Shown: piece after piece, positions 56,215 to 64,000 of the stretch
Layout: every line of letters starts with the position of its first letter
Numbering within the stretch: the stretch's first letter is position 1
Assembly: GCF_019977355.1 (NCBI RefSeq)
Contig: NZ_AP024655.1
Coordinates: 3,410,001-3,474,000 of the forward strand
DNA from: Arthrobacter sp. NicSoilB8
Lineage (GTDB): Bacteria; Actinomycetota; Actinomycetes; Actinomycetales; Micrococcaceae
Length of the DNA stretch: 64,000 nucleotides
Direction: 5' to 3'
The notes under the pieces: model-generated
Told to the model about the DNA's origin: nothing
Databases searched by the model: none
What the model saw: only the letters and a program-made list of their open reading frames with translations
Position numbers and translations under genes: made by a program

Positions 56215-58266
56215 ATGCGGTCTAAGTTGAATCGTTTCCTCGCCGTCCTTGGCGTGGCCGGACTGCTGGCGCTCCCCGCCGCTCCCGCCCTGGCCGAAGA
56301 CCCGGTAACCATCCCGTCCGGGCAGAACATCGTGGACAGCGCGAACGTGCTCGGCAGCCGCAAGGCCGAAGTCCAGGACGCCATCCAAAAGCTCCTGAAG
56401 GACCACAAATACAACCTGTACGTCATCACGGCAAAGACGTTCGAGAACCCTACGGACCCCGCAGCATGGGCGGTGGCCGTGGCGACGAACAAGGGCATGG
56501 GCAAAGCCGACGTCATCCTCACCATGTCCGACGACGGCAAGTACTACTTCTCCCCTGCCAAGGCCAGCGCCATCTACTCCAAGACCTCCAACATCACACA
56601 GAACGCCATAGTTCCGAACCTGGCCGGCGGAAAGCGCGACTTCGCGCAGGCGGCCATTGATACCGCCGCCGCGGTGGGCGACGCGGCGGGCGGCGGCAGC
56701 GGCACCGTGCCGTCCGAGGCCGGAGCCGGCAGTGCAGTCCTCGTCGGCGTCGGCGTCGTCGCCGTGGGCGGGGCGGGAGCGTACCTGTACTTCCGCAACC
56801 GGCGGAAGAAGGCAGCCCAAGGTGCAGGAACGTCCAACGGGACGCAAGGCGCCCAGCCGGACCCGCTGGCGGGCCTCACCGTGACGGAACTGCGCCGTAA
56901 GAGCGATTCGCTGCTGATTGAGGCCGACGACGCTATCAAGTCCAGTGAGCAGGAACTTGGCTTCGCCCAGGCCCAATACGGTGACTCCGCGGTGGGTAAT
57001 TTCACCAAGGCGCTGGCGGAGGCCAAGGGCCACATGACGGAGTCGTTCAAGCTGCAGCAGCAGCTCGACGACCACATTCCCGACACCGAGGAGCAGCAGC
57101 GCAGCTGGCTCGGCGAAATCATTCGCCGCTCCGAGGCTGCCCTTGCCTCACTGCAGGAGCAGAAGGCCGACTTCGATTCCCTCCGGGAGCTGGAGAAGAA
57201 CGCGCCGCAGGCTCTCGCCGCAGTCGGCGCCGGAGCAGCGGAGGCCGAGGCAAAGATTGCCAGCGCCGAACAGTCACTGACCGATCTGCGTGCCAAGTAC
57301 GCCGAGAGCGCCCTGGTCCAGGTTGCTGACAACATCAACCAGGCCAAGGACCGCCTGGACTTCGTGCAGAACGCCTCGGCCACGGCGAGGGAGAAGCTCG
57401 CCGCAGGCGAAAACAGCCTCGCCGCCGTCGCGGTGCGCGCTGCGGAGGAAAGCCTGCACCAGACGAACGTGCTGATCGGCGCTATCACTAAGACGGCCGA
57501 AAGCCTCGGCGAGGCGCGCAGCGGGTTGGAGTCCGCCGTCGTCGACACCGCCCAGGACCTGGCCCAGGCGAAGGCGATGATCCAGTCCGGCGCCCATCCG
57601 GAGCTCTCCGGCCCGGTGGCCGCGGTGGAAGCCGCGCTGGCACAGGTCAAGGCGGAAATCCAGGGCGGCAAGATCGATCCCATGGCCACACTGGAACGGG
57701 TGGCCACGGCGCACCAGACCCTCGACCAGGCACTCAGCGGCATCCGGGACCAGCAGGAACAGGCGCGCCGCGCCCAGGCGTCGCTGCAGCAGAGCATCAT
57801 GTCGGCCCAGGCCCAGATCAGCGCGACGTCGGACTACATCACCGCACGCCGCGGCGGCGTGGGCACCGAAGCGCGCACACGCCTGGCTGAGGCCCAGCGG
57901 AACCTGGACTATGCGCTCTCCATCTCCCGCGCCGACCCCGTCACCGCGCTGCAGTACGCTCAGCAGGCCCATGCCCTGGCGGCACAGGCCGCGCAGCTGG
58001 CCCAGTCCGACGTTGACCATTTCGGTGGCTACGAAAACCAGGGCTACGGCCGCGGCGGGATGTTCGGCGGCAGCGGCGGAGGCGGCCTCGGCGGCGCGAT
58101 CCTCGGCGGAATCCTCATCAACTCCATCCTCCACGGCGGAGGCGGCGGCTGGGGTGGCGGCGGAGGCGGCTGGGGCGGCGGCGGCGACTCCGGCGGCGGC
58201 TGGGGCGGCGGCGGCGACTTTGGCGGCGGCGGTGACTTCGGCGGCGGCGACTCCGGCAGTTTCTAA
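56215..58266 (+). CDS. TPM-domain membrane protein with coiled coil and Gly-rich tail
   Basis: The 683-residue protein has a signal peptide (RFLAVLGVAGLLALPAAPALAEDP, about 7-30), a TPM phosphatase-like domain (about 35-160), a membrane helix (SAVLVGVGVVAVGGAGAYLYF, about 173-195), a basic stop (RNRRKKA) and a very long Ala/Glu/Gln-rich coiled coil (about 220-620). The C-terminal 60 residues are a Gly/Trp/Asp/Phe-rich tail. By topology the TPM domain is outside and the coiled coil inside. GAAGGG precedes the ATG; an upstream extension to 56107 is unlikely because the signal peptide would be internal. It is followed by pspA in the same direction. Confidence 0.9.
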   Translation: MRSKLNRFLAVLGVAGLLALPAAPALAEDPVTIPSGQNIVDSANVLGSRKAEVQDAIQKLLKDHKYNLYVITAKTFENPTDPAAWAVAVATNKGMGKADVILTMSDDGKYYFSPAKASAIYSKTSNITQNAIVPNLAGGKRDFAQAAIDTAAAVGDAAGGGSGTVPSEAGAGSAVLVGVGVVAVGGAGAYLYFRNRRKKAAQGAGTSNGTQGAQPDPLAGLTVTELRRKSDSLLIEADDAIKSSEQELGFAQAQYGDSAVGNFTKALAEAKGHMTESFKLQQQLDDHIPDTEEQQRSWLGEIIRRSEAALASLQEQKADFDSLRELEKNAPQALAAVGAGAAEAEAKIASAEQSLTDLRAKYAESALVQVADNINQAKDRLDFVQNASATAREKLAAGENSLAAVAVRAAEESLHQTNVLIGAITKTAESLGEARSGLESAVVDTAQDLAQAKAMIQSGAHPELSGPVAAVEAALAQVKAEIQGGKIDPMATLERVATAHQTLDQALSGIRDQQEQARRAQASLQQSIMSAQAQISATSDYITARRGGVGTEARTRLAEAQRNLDYALSISRADPVTALQYAQQAHALAAQAAQLAQSDVDHFGGYENQGYGRGGMFGGSGGGGLGGAILGGILINSILHGGGGGWGGGGGGWGGGGDSGGGWGGGGDFGGGGDFGGGDSGSF

Positions 58267-58435
58267 GCAGCCGGGCCTTCCAACCCGCCGGGCCCCTGGG
58301 CCGCACGGGAACACGCCGCACAGGAACACAACAGACTACGCGCCGGCCGGAACGGACCGGGACAGCGGATAGAAGCGACACATCATCTGTTCACTGGATT
58401 CAGTGAGACAACTGAGCAGGACGAAAGGTAACACC

Positions 58436-59227
58436 ATGGTTAAGCAGTCCATTTTCGGCCGCATGGCGCAGCTGGCGAAGGCCAACATCAACTCGTTGCT
58501 GGACCAGGCCGAGGATCCGCAGAAGATGCTGGACCAGATGGTCCGCGACTACACGAACAACATCGCGGAGGCTGAGTCCGCCGTGGCCCAGACCATCGGC
58601 AACCTGCGCATGCTCCAGGACGACTACAACGAAGACATCAAGAACGCCCAGGACTGGGGCAACAAGGCCCTCGCCGCCTCCCGGAAGGCCGACGAATACC
58701 GTGCCCGGGGCGACGTCGGGGACGCGGAGAAGTTCGACAATCTGGCTAAGGTTGCGCTGCAGCGCCAGATCGCCTCGGAGAACGAGGCCAAGGCCGCCGA
58801 GCCGAGCATCGCGTCCCAGACCGAGGTGGTGGACAAGCTCAAGCACGGCCTGGACCAGATGAAGGGCAAGCTCAACGAACTGACCAGCAAGCGGAACGAG
58901 CTGGTGGCCCGGTCCAAGACCGTGCAGGCCCAGAGCCAGGTCCACGACGCCCTCAAGAGCATCAACATTATGGACCCCACGTCCGAGGTTGGCCGTTTCG
59001 AAGAGAAGATCCGCCGCGAGGAAGCCAAGGTCCGCGGCCAGCAGGAGCTCGCCGCCTCAAGCCTGGACGCGCAGTTCAATTCCCTGGAAGACCTGGGCGA
59101 ACAGACCGAGATCGAGGCCCGGCTGGCCGCGATGAAGTCCGGAGGCTCCCCCGCGGCCATCGGCACCGGCGACCGTGCTGCTGCGACCGGCTCCACGGTG
59201 GACGAAGCCGACTTCGACAAGCTCTAA
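58436..59227 (+). CDS. pspA: PspA/IM30-family membrane stress protein
   Basis: The 263-residue all-helical protein begins KQSIFGRMAQLAKANINSLLDQAEDPQKMLDQMVRDY, the canonical PspA amphipathic N-terminus, then long coiled coils (AEAESAVAQTIGNL, VVDKLKHGLDQMKGKLNELTSKRNELVARSKT) and a short C-terminal tail. PspA assembles on damaged membranes and helps preserve the proton motive force. GAAAGG lies upstream of the ATG. It follows the TPM gene by 169 bp in the same direction, suggesting a joint function. Confidence 0.94.
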   Translation: MVKQSIFGRMAQLAKANINSLLDQAEDPQKMLDQMVRDYTNNIAEAESAVAQTIGNLRMLQDDYNEDIKNAQDWGNKALAASRKADEYRARGDVGDAEKFDNLAKVALQRQIASENEAKAAEPSIASQTEVVDKLKHGLDQMKGKLNELTSKRNELVARSKTVQAQSQVHDALKSINIMDPTSEVGRFEEKIRREEAKVRGQQELAASSLDAQFNSLEDLGEQTEIEARLAAMKSGGSPAAIGTGDRAAATGSTVDEADFDKL

Positions 59228-59476
59228 CCTGCCTGCCCGGCGCCTTACGCCGGAGGCAGGACCGGACGCACAGTCCGGACTCGTTTTCCGGCCGGAGGCT
59301 AGGATGCACGGGCCGGGTTCCGCCGGGCGGGTCTGAAACATCAGGTTCGCCCGCCGGGGCCCGGCCCTTGTTGTGCCCCGCCCGCTATGAACCGAGCCGG
59401 CCCGCCCGGGCTCTGCCGTGTTGGTTGCCCGGTCTGATTGTCCCGGGCGTACGGCCCCCGCGTGTACCGTGGATCC

Positions 59477-60901
59477 ATGTCTGCGACCCTTGTCTGGCTC
59501 CGCGACGACCTCCGGCTGGATGACAATCCTGCACTGACCGAGGCCGCCGCCCTGGGCACACCCCTGACCGTTGTCTATGTCCTCGACGAGCAATCGCCCG
59601 GCATCCGGCCCTTGGGCGGCGCCGTGAAGTGGTGGCTCCACCATTCCCTCGCAGGGCTCGCCGCTGCGCTGGAGACCGCCGGCTCACGGCTGGTGCTCCG
59701 CCGCGGCCCGGCCGCCCGGATCATCCAGGACCTCGCCGCGGAAACCGCTGCCGACACCCTGCTGTGGAACCGACGCTATGGCGAACCTGAGCGCACCGTC
59801 GACGCCGGCCTGAAGAACTGGGCCACCGCCGAGGGCCTCAGCGCGACGAGCTTCCAGGCGAACCTCATGTTTGAGCCCTGGACCGTGCGGACCGGCAGCG
59901 GAGGCCCCTACAAGGTCTTCACGCCCTTCTGGAAAGCGTGCCTGGCCGGCACCGAGCCCCGGCAGCCGCTGGCGGCCCCGGACCGGCTACCGGCCCCTGC
60001 GCACACCCGTGACGGAACCCTTCCCTCAAGCGAAGCAATAGAGAGCTGGGCACTGCTCCCCCACAATCCCGACTGGAGCACGGGGCTGGCCGAGACATGG
60101 ACGCCGGGAGAAGCCGGCGCCCACAGCCGCCTGGCGGATTTCGTGGACGGGCCGGCCGCGGAATACGGCACCGGGCGCGACATCCCCGGCGTCGAAGGTA
60201 CCAGCAGGCTTTCCCCCCATCTGCGCTTTGGGGAAATCAGCCCCTTCCGGATCTGGCACACGCTGCGGGAACACTTTGCGCCGGGGGCACCGGCCGACGT
60301 CGGGATCTTCCGTTCCGAACTCGGCTGGCGGGAATTCTGCTGGCAGCTGCTCTACGAGAACCCGGATCTGGCGACGCAGAACTACCGGCCCGAGTTCGAC
60401 CGCTTCGAGTGGCAGCCGCCGTCGGGCTCCGAGCTTGATGCCTGGCAGCAGGGCCGTACGGGCTATCCGCTGGTAGATGCGGGCATGCGCCAGCTCTGGC
60501 AGACCGGCTGGATGCACAACCGCGTGCGGATGGCCGCGGCGTCCTTTCTGGTGAAGAACCTGCTGGCCGACTGGCGGCTGGGCGAGGCGTGGTTCTGGGA
60601 CACGCTGGTGGACGCCGATGCCGCGAGCAACCCGGCCAACTGGCAGTGGGTCGCGGGGTCGGGCGCCGACGCCTCGCCGTATTTCCGGATTTTCAATCCG
60701 GTCACGCAGAGCAAGAAGTTCGACGCCGCCGGCCGCTACTTGCGCGAGTACATTCCTGAGCTCGCGGCGCTGGACGACAAGGCGGTTCACGAGCCTTGGA
60801 AGGCCGACGGCGCCGCCCCCGGCTACCCGGCACCCATTGTGGACCTTGCCGAGTCCAGGGCCGTTGCCCTGGCCACCTACCAGCGCCTGAAGGACGGCTG
60901 A
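59477..60901 (+). CDS. Deoxyribodipyrimidine photolyase (cryptochrome/photolyase family)
   Basis: The 474-residue flavoprotein repairs UV-induced pyrimidine dimers with light. It has the N-terminal antenna domain (LVWLRDDLRLDDNPALTEAA) and the FAD domain with TSRLSPHLRFGEISPF, ELGWREFCWQLLYENP, YPLVDAGMRQLWQTGWMHNRVRMAAASFLVKNLL and NWQWVAGSGADASPYFRIFNPVTQSKKFD, as in class I CPD photolyases. I choose the ATG at 59477; a longer frame to 59438 is unlikely. TACCGT lies six bases upstream, so it may be leaderless. Confidence 0.95.
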   Translation: MSATLVWLRDDLRLDDNPALTEAAALGTPLTVVYVLDEQSPGIRPLGGAVKWWLHHSLAGLAAALETAGSRLVLRRGPAARIIQDLAAETAADTLLWNRRYGEPERTVDAGLKNWATAEGLSATSFQANLMFEPWTVRTGSGGPYKVFTPFWKACLAGTEPRQPLAAPDRLPAPAHTRDGTLPSSEAIESWALLPHNPDWSTGLAETWTPGEAGAHSRLADFVDGPAAEYGTGRDIPGVEGTSRLSPHLRFGEISPFRIWHTLREHFAPGAPADVGIFRSELGWREFCWQLLYENPDLATQNYRPEFDRFEWQPPSGSELDAWQQGRTGYPLVDAGMRQLWQTGWMHNRVRMAAASFLVKNLLADWRLGEAWFWDTLVDADAASNPANWQWVAGSGADASPYFRIFNPVTQSKKFDAAGRYLREYIPELAALDDKAVHEPWKADGAAPGYPAPIVDLAESRAVALATYQRLKDG

Positions 60902-60955
60902 GGGGCTGGTCCGGGCAGCCAACCCGGACGTCCCCGGCGTCCCGGCGGACAAAGC

Positions 60956-60995
60956 AAAAGGTCCGGAACACTGTTTCCAGTGTTCCGGACCTTTT
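60956..60995 (-). terminator. Terminator of the first initiator tRNA gene
   Basis: A perfect 18-bp stem with AAAAGG/CCTTTT ends and a four-base loop lies five bases past the tRNA 3' end. On the minus strand it ends in a U-run; the photolyase gene is convergent, so it may serve both. Confidence 0.92.
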
Positions 60996-61000
60996 CTCGG

Positions 61001-61074
61001 TTGCGGGGACAGGATTTGAACCTGTGACCTCTGGGTTATGAGCCCAGCGAGCTACCGAACTGCTCCACCCCGCG
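61001..61074 (-). tRNA. Initiator tRNA-fMet (CAT)
   Basis: The minus strand folds as a cloverleaf with anticodon CAT in GGGCTCATAACCC. Initiator hallmarks are present: the C1-A72 mismatch at the end of the acceptor stem (CGCGGGG against CCCCGCA) and three G-C pairs at the base of the anticodon stem. The T-loop is GTTCAAATC. CCA is not encoded. Confidence 0.96.
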
Positions 61075-61287
61075 TCGCAAGAACAACTCTACCCTAGTTT
61101 CAGAGCCGCATTGACCACCGGCCGTTTACTCAGAGAAAACCTCCGGGGTACCCCGGCAACTGGCGCCTGAATCGACCCGCGCTTCAGTGCCCGTCCTGTC
61201 CTAATATCCCCGCGTTGCCCACACACAACCCACGTATTGTCCTATAACCCCTACAACCCCGAATCCCGGGCCTCACGGGGTTAAAGC

Positions 61288-61327
61288 AAAAGGTCCGGAA
61301 CACTGTTTCCAGTGTTCCGGACCTTTT
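61288..61327 (-). terminator. Terminator of the second initiator tRNA gene
   Basis: Identical to the hairpin at 60956-60995. It lies between the two tRNA genes, so each is likely a separate transcript. Confidence 0.9.
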
Positions 61328-61332
61328 CTCAG

Positions 61333-61406
61333 TTGCGGGGACAGGATTTGAACCTGTGACCTCTGGGTTATGAGCCCAGCGAGCTACCGAACTGCTCCAC
61401 CCCGCG
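61333..61406 (-). tRNA. Initiator tRNA-fMet (CAT), second copy
   Basis: Same sequence over the mature region as 61001-61074, with the C1-A72 mismatch and CAT anticodon. CCA is not encoded. Confidence 0.96.
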
Positions 61407-61579
61407 TCGCAAGAACAACTCTACCCGCCGGTGAACTTGAGGCCAAATCGAGGTGACGTGATGTGCATCTCGCGGCCCTCGGGCCTCCCCTCGGGCCCCG
61501 AAGGGGGACGTCGGGGCACGAAGAGGCGGAGCGGACCAAGGGGCCCGACAGCACCGTCCGGGGCACCGGCCCGGCACGC

Positions 61580-61624
61580 CACAGGCCGGGCTCGCACCTC
61601 CGTGGAGGGCAAGCCCGGCCTGTG
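61580..61624 (-). terminator. Terminator hairpin downstream of the UPF0182 gene
   Basis: CACAGGCCGGGCT and AGCCCGGCCTGTG form a perfect 13-bp stem around a 19-base loop, 50 bp past the stop. The rest of 61407-61674 is GC-rich with further short inverted repeats and no gene. Confidence 0.75.
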
Positions 61625-61674
61625 TCTTCTCGAAGTCGGCCTGCGGCCGGTCCTGTGTGGGTCCTGCAGCAGAG

Positions 61675-64000
61675 TTAGCTGCCGGCTGATGCTGACGGCG
61701 TCGCCGACGGGGTGGCGGACGGCGACGGCGAGGCAGTGCTTGCAGGTGCCGCCGTCGTTTCCAGCTTCGCTTCGGCGTCGAGCGCCTTCTGCAATGCCGC
61801 CGCCAGCTTCTTCTGCTGGTCACCGTAGGTCGCGAAGTCGCCCTTTGCGAGGGCGTCCTGGCCGGCCTTGATCGCCGCGTTGGCCTCATCGAGCGCGGCT
61901 TTCAGTTCCGCCTTCGCGTCCGTGGTTCCGGGAGGGGATCCCCCTGGTGTCGTGGGGGTGGACGGCGTTTGTCCCTTGTTCGCCGAGTCCCCTGCCGAGG
62001 CTCCCGAATTTCCGCCGAACAACTGGTTCAGTGCCTCGTCCAGCGTGGGCGCGAACCCGATCTTGTCGCCGAAGGCCACCAGGACCCGCTGCAGCGTCGG
62101 GTAGGAGGTTTCACCCGTGGAGCGCAGATAGACGGGCTGGACATAGGCCATGCCGCCGCCCACGGGCAGCGTCAGCAGGTTGCCGTTGAGCACCGCCGAC
62201 GCACCCTGGCGCAGGAGGTTGAGGGCCTGCGAAACGGTGGGGTCGGAGTTGAACTTGTTCTGCGCCTGGCCGGGGCCGGGGACCTGGGTCTCCGGCGGGA
62301 TTTGCAGCAGCCTGAGCTGGCCGTAGCTGTCCGCCTTGACGCCCTTCTGGTTGCCTGCATCGGAGTCCGCGGCCAGGAAGCCGTAGAGCACGTTGCGGGC
62401 GTTGCCGTTGACCACCTGCGGGATGAACGAAGAGGTCAGCTGGAACGCCGGCTTGTCCTGATCGGGCATCTTGAGCGACATGTAGTACGGCGGCTGTTTG
62501 ACGTCGTCCTTGACGGTGGGGTCGTTAGGAACGGACCACGCGTCAATGTTGGTGTAGAAGCTGTCGGGATTGGTCACGTGGTAGCGGCCCAGAAGCTCGC
62601 GCTGAACCTTGAACAGGTCCTCCGGGTACCGCACATGGCTCATGAGCGCACCGGACATCTCGGAATACGGCTTCACCGACGTCGGGAAGATCTTCTGCCA
62701 GGCCTTCAGCACCGGGTCCTGGTCGTCCCACGCGTACAGCGTCACGGAGCCGTCGTAAGCATCCACGGTGGCCTTGACCGAGTTACGGATGTAGTTCACC
62801 GAGCTGTTGGGCAGGGCCACTGTGCGGTTGGCGACGGTCTGCGAGTCGGCCGTGGCGGCGGAGAGCTGTTCCTGCTGGGAGTACGGGAAGTACGGGCTCG
62901 TGGTGTACCCGTCCACGATCCACTTCACCCGGCCGTCGACGACGGCGGGATAGGGGTTGCCGTCCACCGTCAGGTACGGTGCTACCTTCTCGACGCGGTC
63001 CCGCGGGTTGCGGTCGTAAAGGATCTGGGACTCGGCGTTCACACCGTCGGAAAGCAGCAGGTCCGAGGACTGGAACTTGATCGCATAGAGAATCTTGTTG
63101 AAGAAACTGCCCACATTCGGACCGCCGTTGCCGGTAAAGGTGTACTGCGTTTCGCCGTCGCCTTCCTTGGCCGCGGGCCGGTCCTGCTCGCGGTGCGGCG
63201 CGCCGTCCGGGGCGCCCACGATCGAGTAGTCGGGCGAGTTCTGGCCGAAGTAGACGCGGGGCTGGTACGTCGAATCATTGCCGAGCACGCCGGTGGACGG
63301 GATGCCCGCCTGCAGGAATTCCGGCTTGCCGTCGACGGTGAACTTGTTGCCCTTGGCCGCGACAACGCCATAGCCGTGCGTGTAGACCACGTGCCGGTTC
63401 AGCCAGGACTGCTGGTTCGTGGCCAGTCCGTCCGGGTTCAGTTCACGGACGGCGATGACCGTGTCCTGGATCTTGCCGTTGATCTCGTAGCGGTCCACGT
63501 TCAGGGCGCTGGGGAACTGGTAGTAAGGCCGGTACTGCTCCAGCTGCGAGAACGCATCCGAGATCAGGTTCGGGTCCAGCAGACGGATGTTGGCGGTGGT
63601 CTGCGCATCGGGGGCCAGCGCGCCGGTCGTGGCGTTGGTGGTGGCGTTGTACCGCTTTTCCTGGACCTTATCCAGGCCGTAGGCGGCCCGGGTCATGGCG
63701 ATGTTCCGCTTGATGTATTCGTTCTCGAGCGTCTGCTCCGAGGGCCGGACCTGGAACTGCTGGATGACCCACGGGTAGACCCCGCCGGCCAGGATGGCCG
63801 TGATGATGAGCATGGCGGTGCCGATCACCGGGAGCCGCCACTTGCCGATCACCGCGGCGATGATGAACAGCACGGCCACGATGGCCGCGGCCACGGCCAG
63901 GATGGCCTTGGTCGGGATGACGGCGTTCACGTCCGTGTACAGCGCACCGGCCCAACGTCCGCCGTTGTTCTGGACCGTGGAATACCGGTCCAGCCAGAAA
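61675..64000 (-). CDS. UPF0182-family membrane protein, N-terminus off the window
   Basis: About 774 C-terminal residues are visible, the frame staying open to the window edge. An N-proximal part shows [32 protein letters not shown] and a membrane helix pair ([44 protein letters not shown]). A large extracytoplasmic domain follows, with the [27 protein letters not shown] signature of UPF0182 and [18 protein letters not shown]. The last 60 residues are Ala/Pro/Ser/Thr-rich. Members are near 980 residues with several N-terminal helices, so roughly 200 residues are missing. The function of the family is not known. Confidence 0.92.
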   Translation of the reverse strand, partial: FWLDRYSTVQNNGGRWAGALYTDVNAVIPTKAILAVAAAIVAVLFIIAAVIGKWRLPVIGTAMLIITAILAGGVYPWVIQQFQVRPSEQTLENEYIKRNIAMTRAAYGLDKVQEKRYNATTNATTGALAPDAQTTANIRLLDPNLISDAFSQLEQYRPYYQFPSALNVDRYEINGKIQDTVIAVRELNPDGLATNQQSWLNRHVVYTHGYGVVAAKGNKFTVDGKPEFLQAGIPSTGVLGNDSTYQPRVYFGQNSPDYSIVGAPDGAPHREQDRPAAKEGDGETQYTFTGNGGPNVGSFFNKILYAIKFQSSDLLLSDGVNAESQILYDRNPRDRVEKVAPYLTVDGNPYPAVVDGRVKWIVDGYTTSPYFPYSQQEQLSAATADSQTVANRTVALPNSSVNYIRNSVKATVDAYDGSVTLYAWDDQDPVLKAWQKIFPTSVKPYSEMSGALMSHVRYPEDLFKVQRELLGRYHVTNPDSFYTNIDAWSVPNDPTVKDDVKQPPYYMSLKMPDQDKPAFQLTSSFIPQVVNGNARNVLYGFLAADSDAGNQKGVKADSYGQLRLLQIPPETQVPGPGQAQNKFNSDPTVSQALNLLRQGASAVLNGNLLTLPVGGGMAYVQPVYLRSTGETSYPTLQRVLVAFGDKIGFAPTLDEALNQLFGGNSGASAGDSANKGQTPSTPTTPGGSPPGTTDAKAELKAALDEANAAIKAGQDALAKGDFATYGDQQKKLAAALQKALDAEAKLETTAAPASTASPSPSATPSATPSASAGS

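Larger units (their letters stand above)
60951..61094 (-). repeat. First copy of duplicated 144-bp tRNA unit
   Basis: This segment (terminator, initiator tRNA, 20 bp of 5' flank) recurs at 61283-61426 in the same orientation with one difference seen (G at 60999 versus A at 61331). Confidence 0.93.
61283..61426 (-). repeat. Second copy of duplicated 144-bp tRNA unit
   Basis: Direct repeat of 60951-61094, offset by 332 bp. The 188 bp between the two copies (61095-61282) is unique sequence and probably carries the promoter of the left copy. Confidence 0.93.

Overview
The window is high-GC actinobacterial chromosome, most likely Micrococcaceae (Arthrobacter or Pseudarthrobacter type). The evidence is WhiB, MtrAB-LpqB, a galactofuran pathway, a 180-kDa-class NAD-glutamate dehydrogenase and a gene order resembling Mycobacterium tuberculosis Rv3219-Rv3220c and Rv3240c-Rv3246c. 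Nearly all of it is housekeeping DNA. I see no prophage, insertion sequence, CRISPR array or rRNA operon.

Layout. 1-1830: leftward galactan genes (glfT2 partial, glf). 2104-6630: a large FHA-FtsK/SpoIIIE ATPase resembling type VII secretion EssC, with no visible WXG100 partner. 6700-9360: a membrane protein, whiB1 and pdtaS. 9397-14262: NAD-glutamate dehydrogenase. 14320-18831: a CpaE-like P-loop protein, a SAF-domain protein, a small HTH protein, an unknown protein, a LysM protein and an Rv3235-family protein. 18995-29675: a leftward block, read in transcription order as mtrA, mtrB, lpqB, comF-like, hpf, a YcaQ-type winged-helix gene and secA. 29855-32117: DUF4166 protein, MetE-like protein and chorismate mutase. 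32393-37980: peptide ABC transporter. 38251-42165: mnmA, a ferredoxin-reductase-type flavoprotein and iscS. 42318-47362: EamA exporter, Fe-S-type regulator with a DoxX-like protein, lipid kinase, J-domain protein and trmL. 47647-49147: sigK and rskA. 49264-53882: gluconate uptake and phosphorylation, a PIG-L deacetylase and etfBA. 54180-59227: HtrA protease, TPM-domain protein and PspA, apparently an envelope-stress group. 59477-60901: photolyase. 61001-61406: two initiator tRNA genes in a duplicated 144-bp unit. 61675 to the end: UPF0182 protein (partial).

The most interesting signal is regulatory. The divergent promoter of a SufR-like regulator and a DoxX-like gene carries a 27-bp inverted repeat with the -10 box inside its left half. 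The same architecture occurs 4.5 kb away at the promoter of the ferredoxin-reductase gene, next to iscS and mnmA. This suggests a small local redox or Fe-S regulon. A second theme is leaderless mRNAs: nine genes have a -10-like hexamer 5-7 nt upstream of the start codon and no clear Shine-Dalgarno sequence. A third is in-frame short tandem repeats in the N- or C-terminal tails of membrane proteins.
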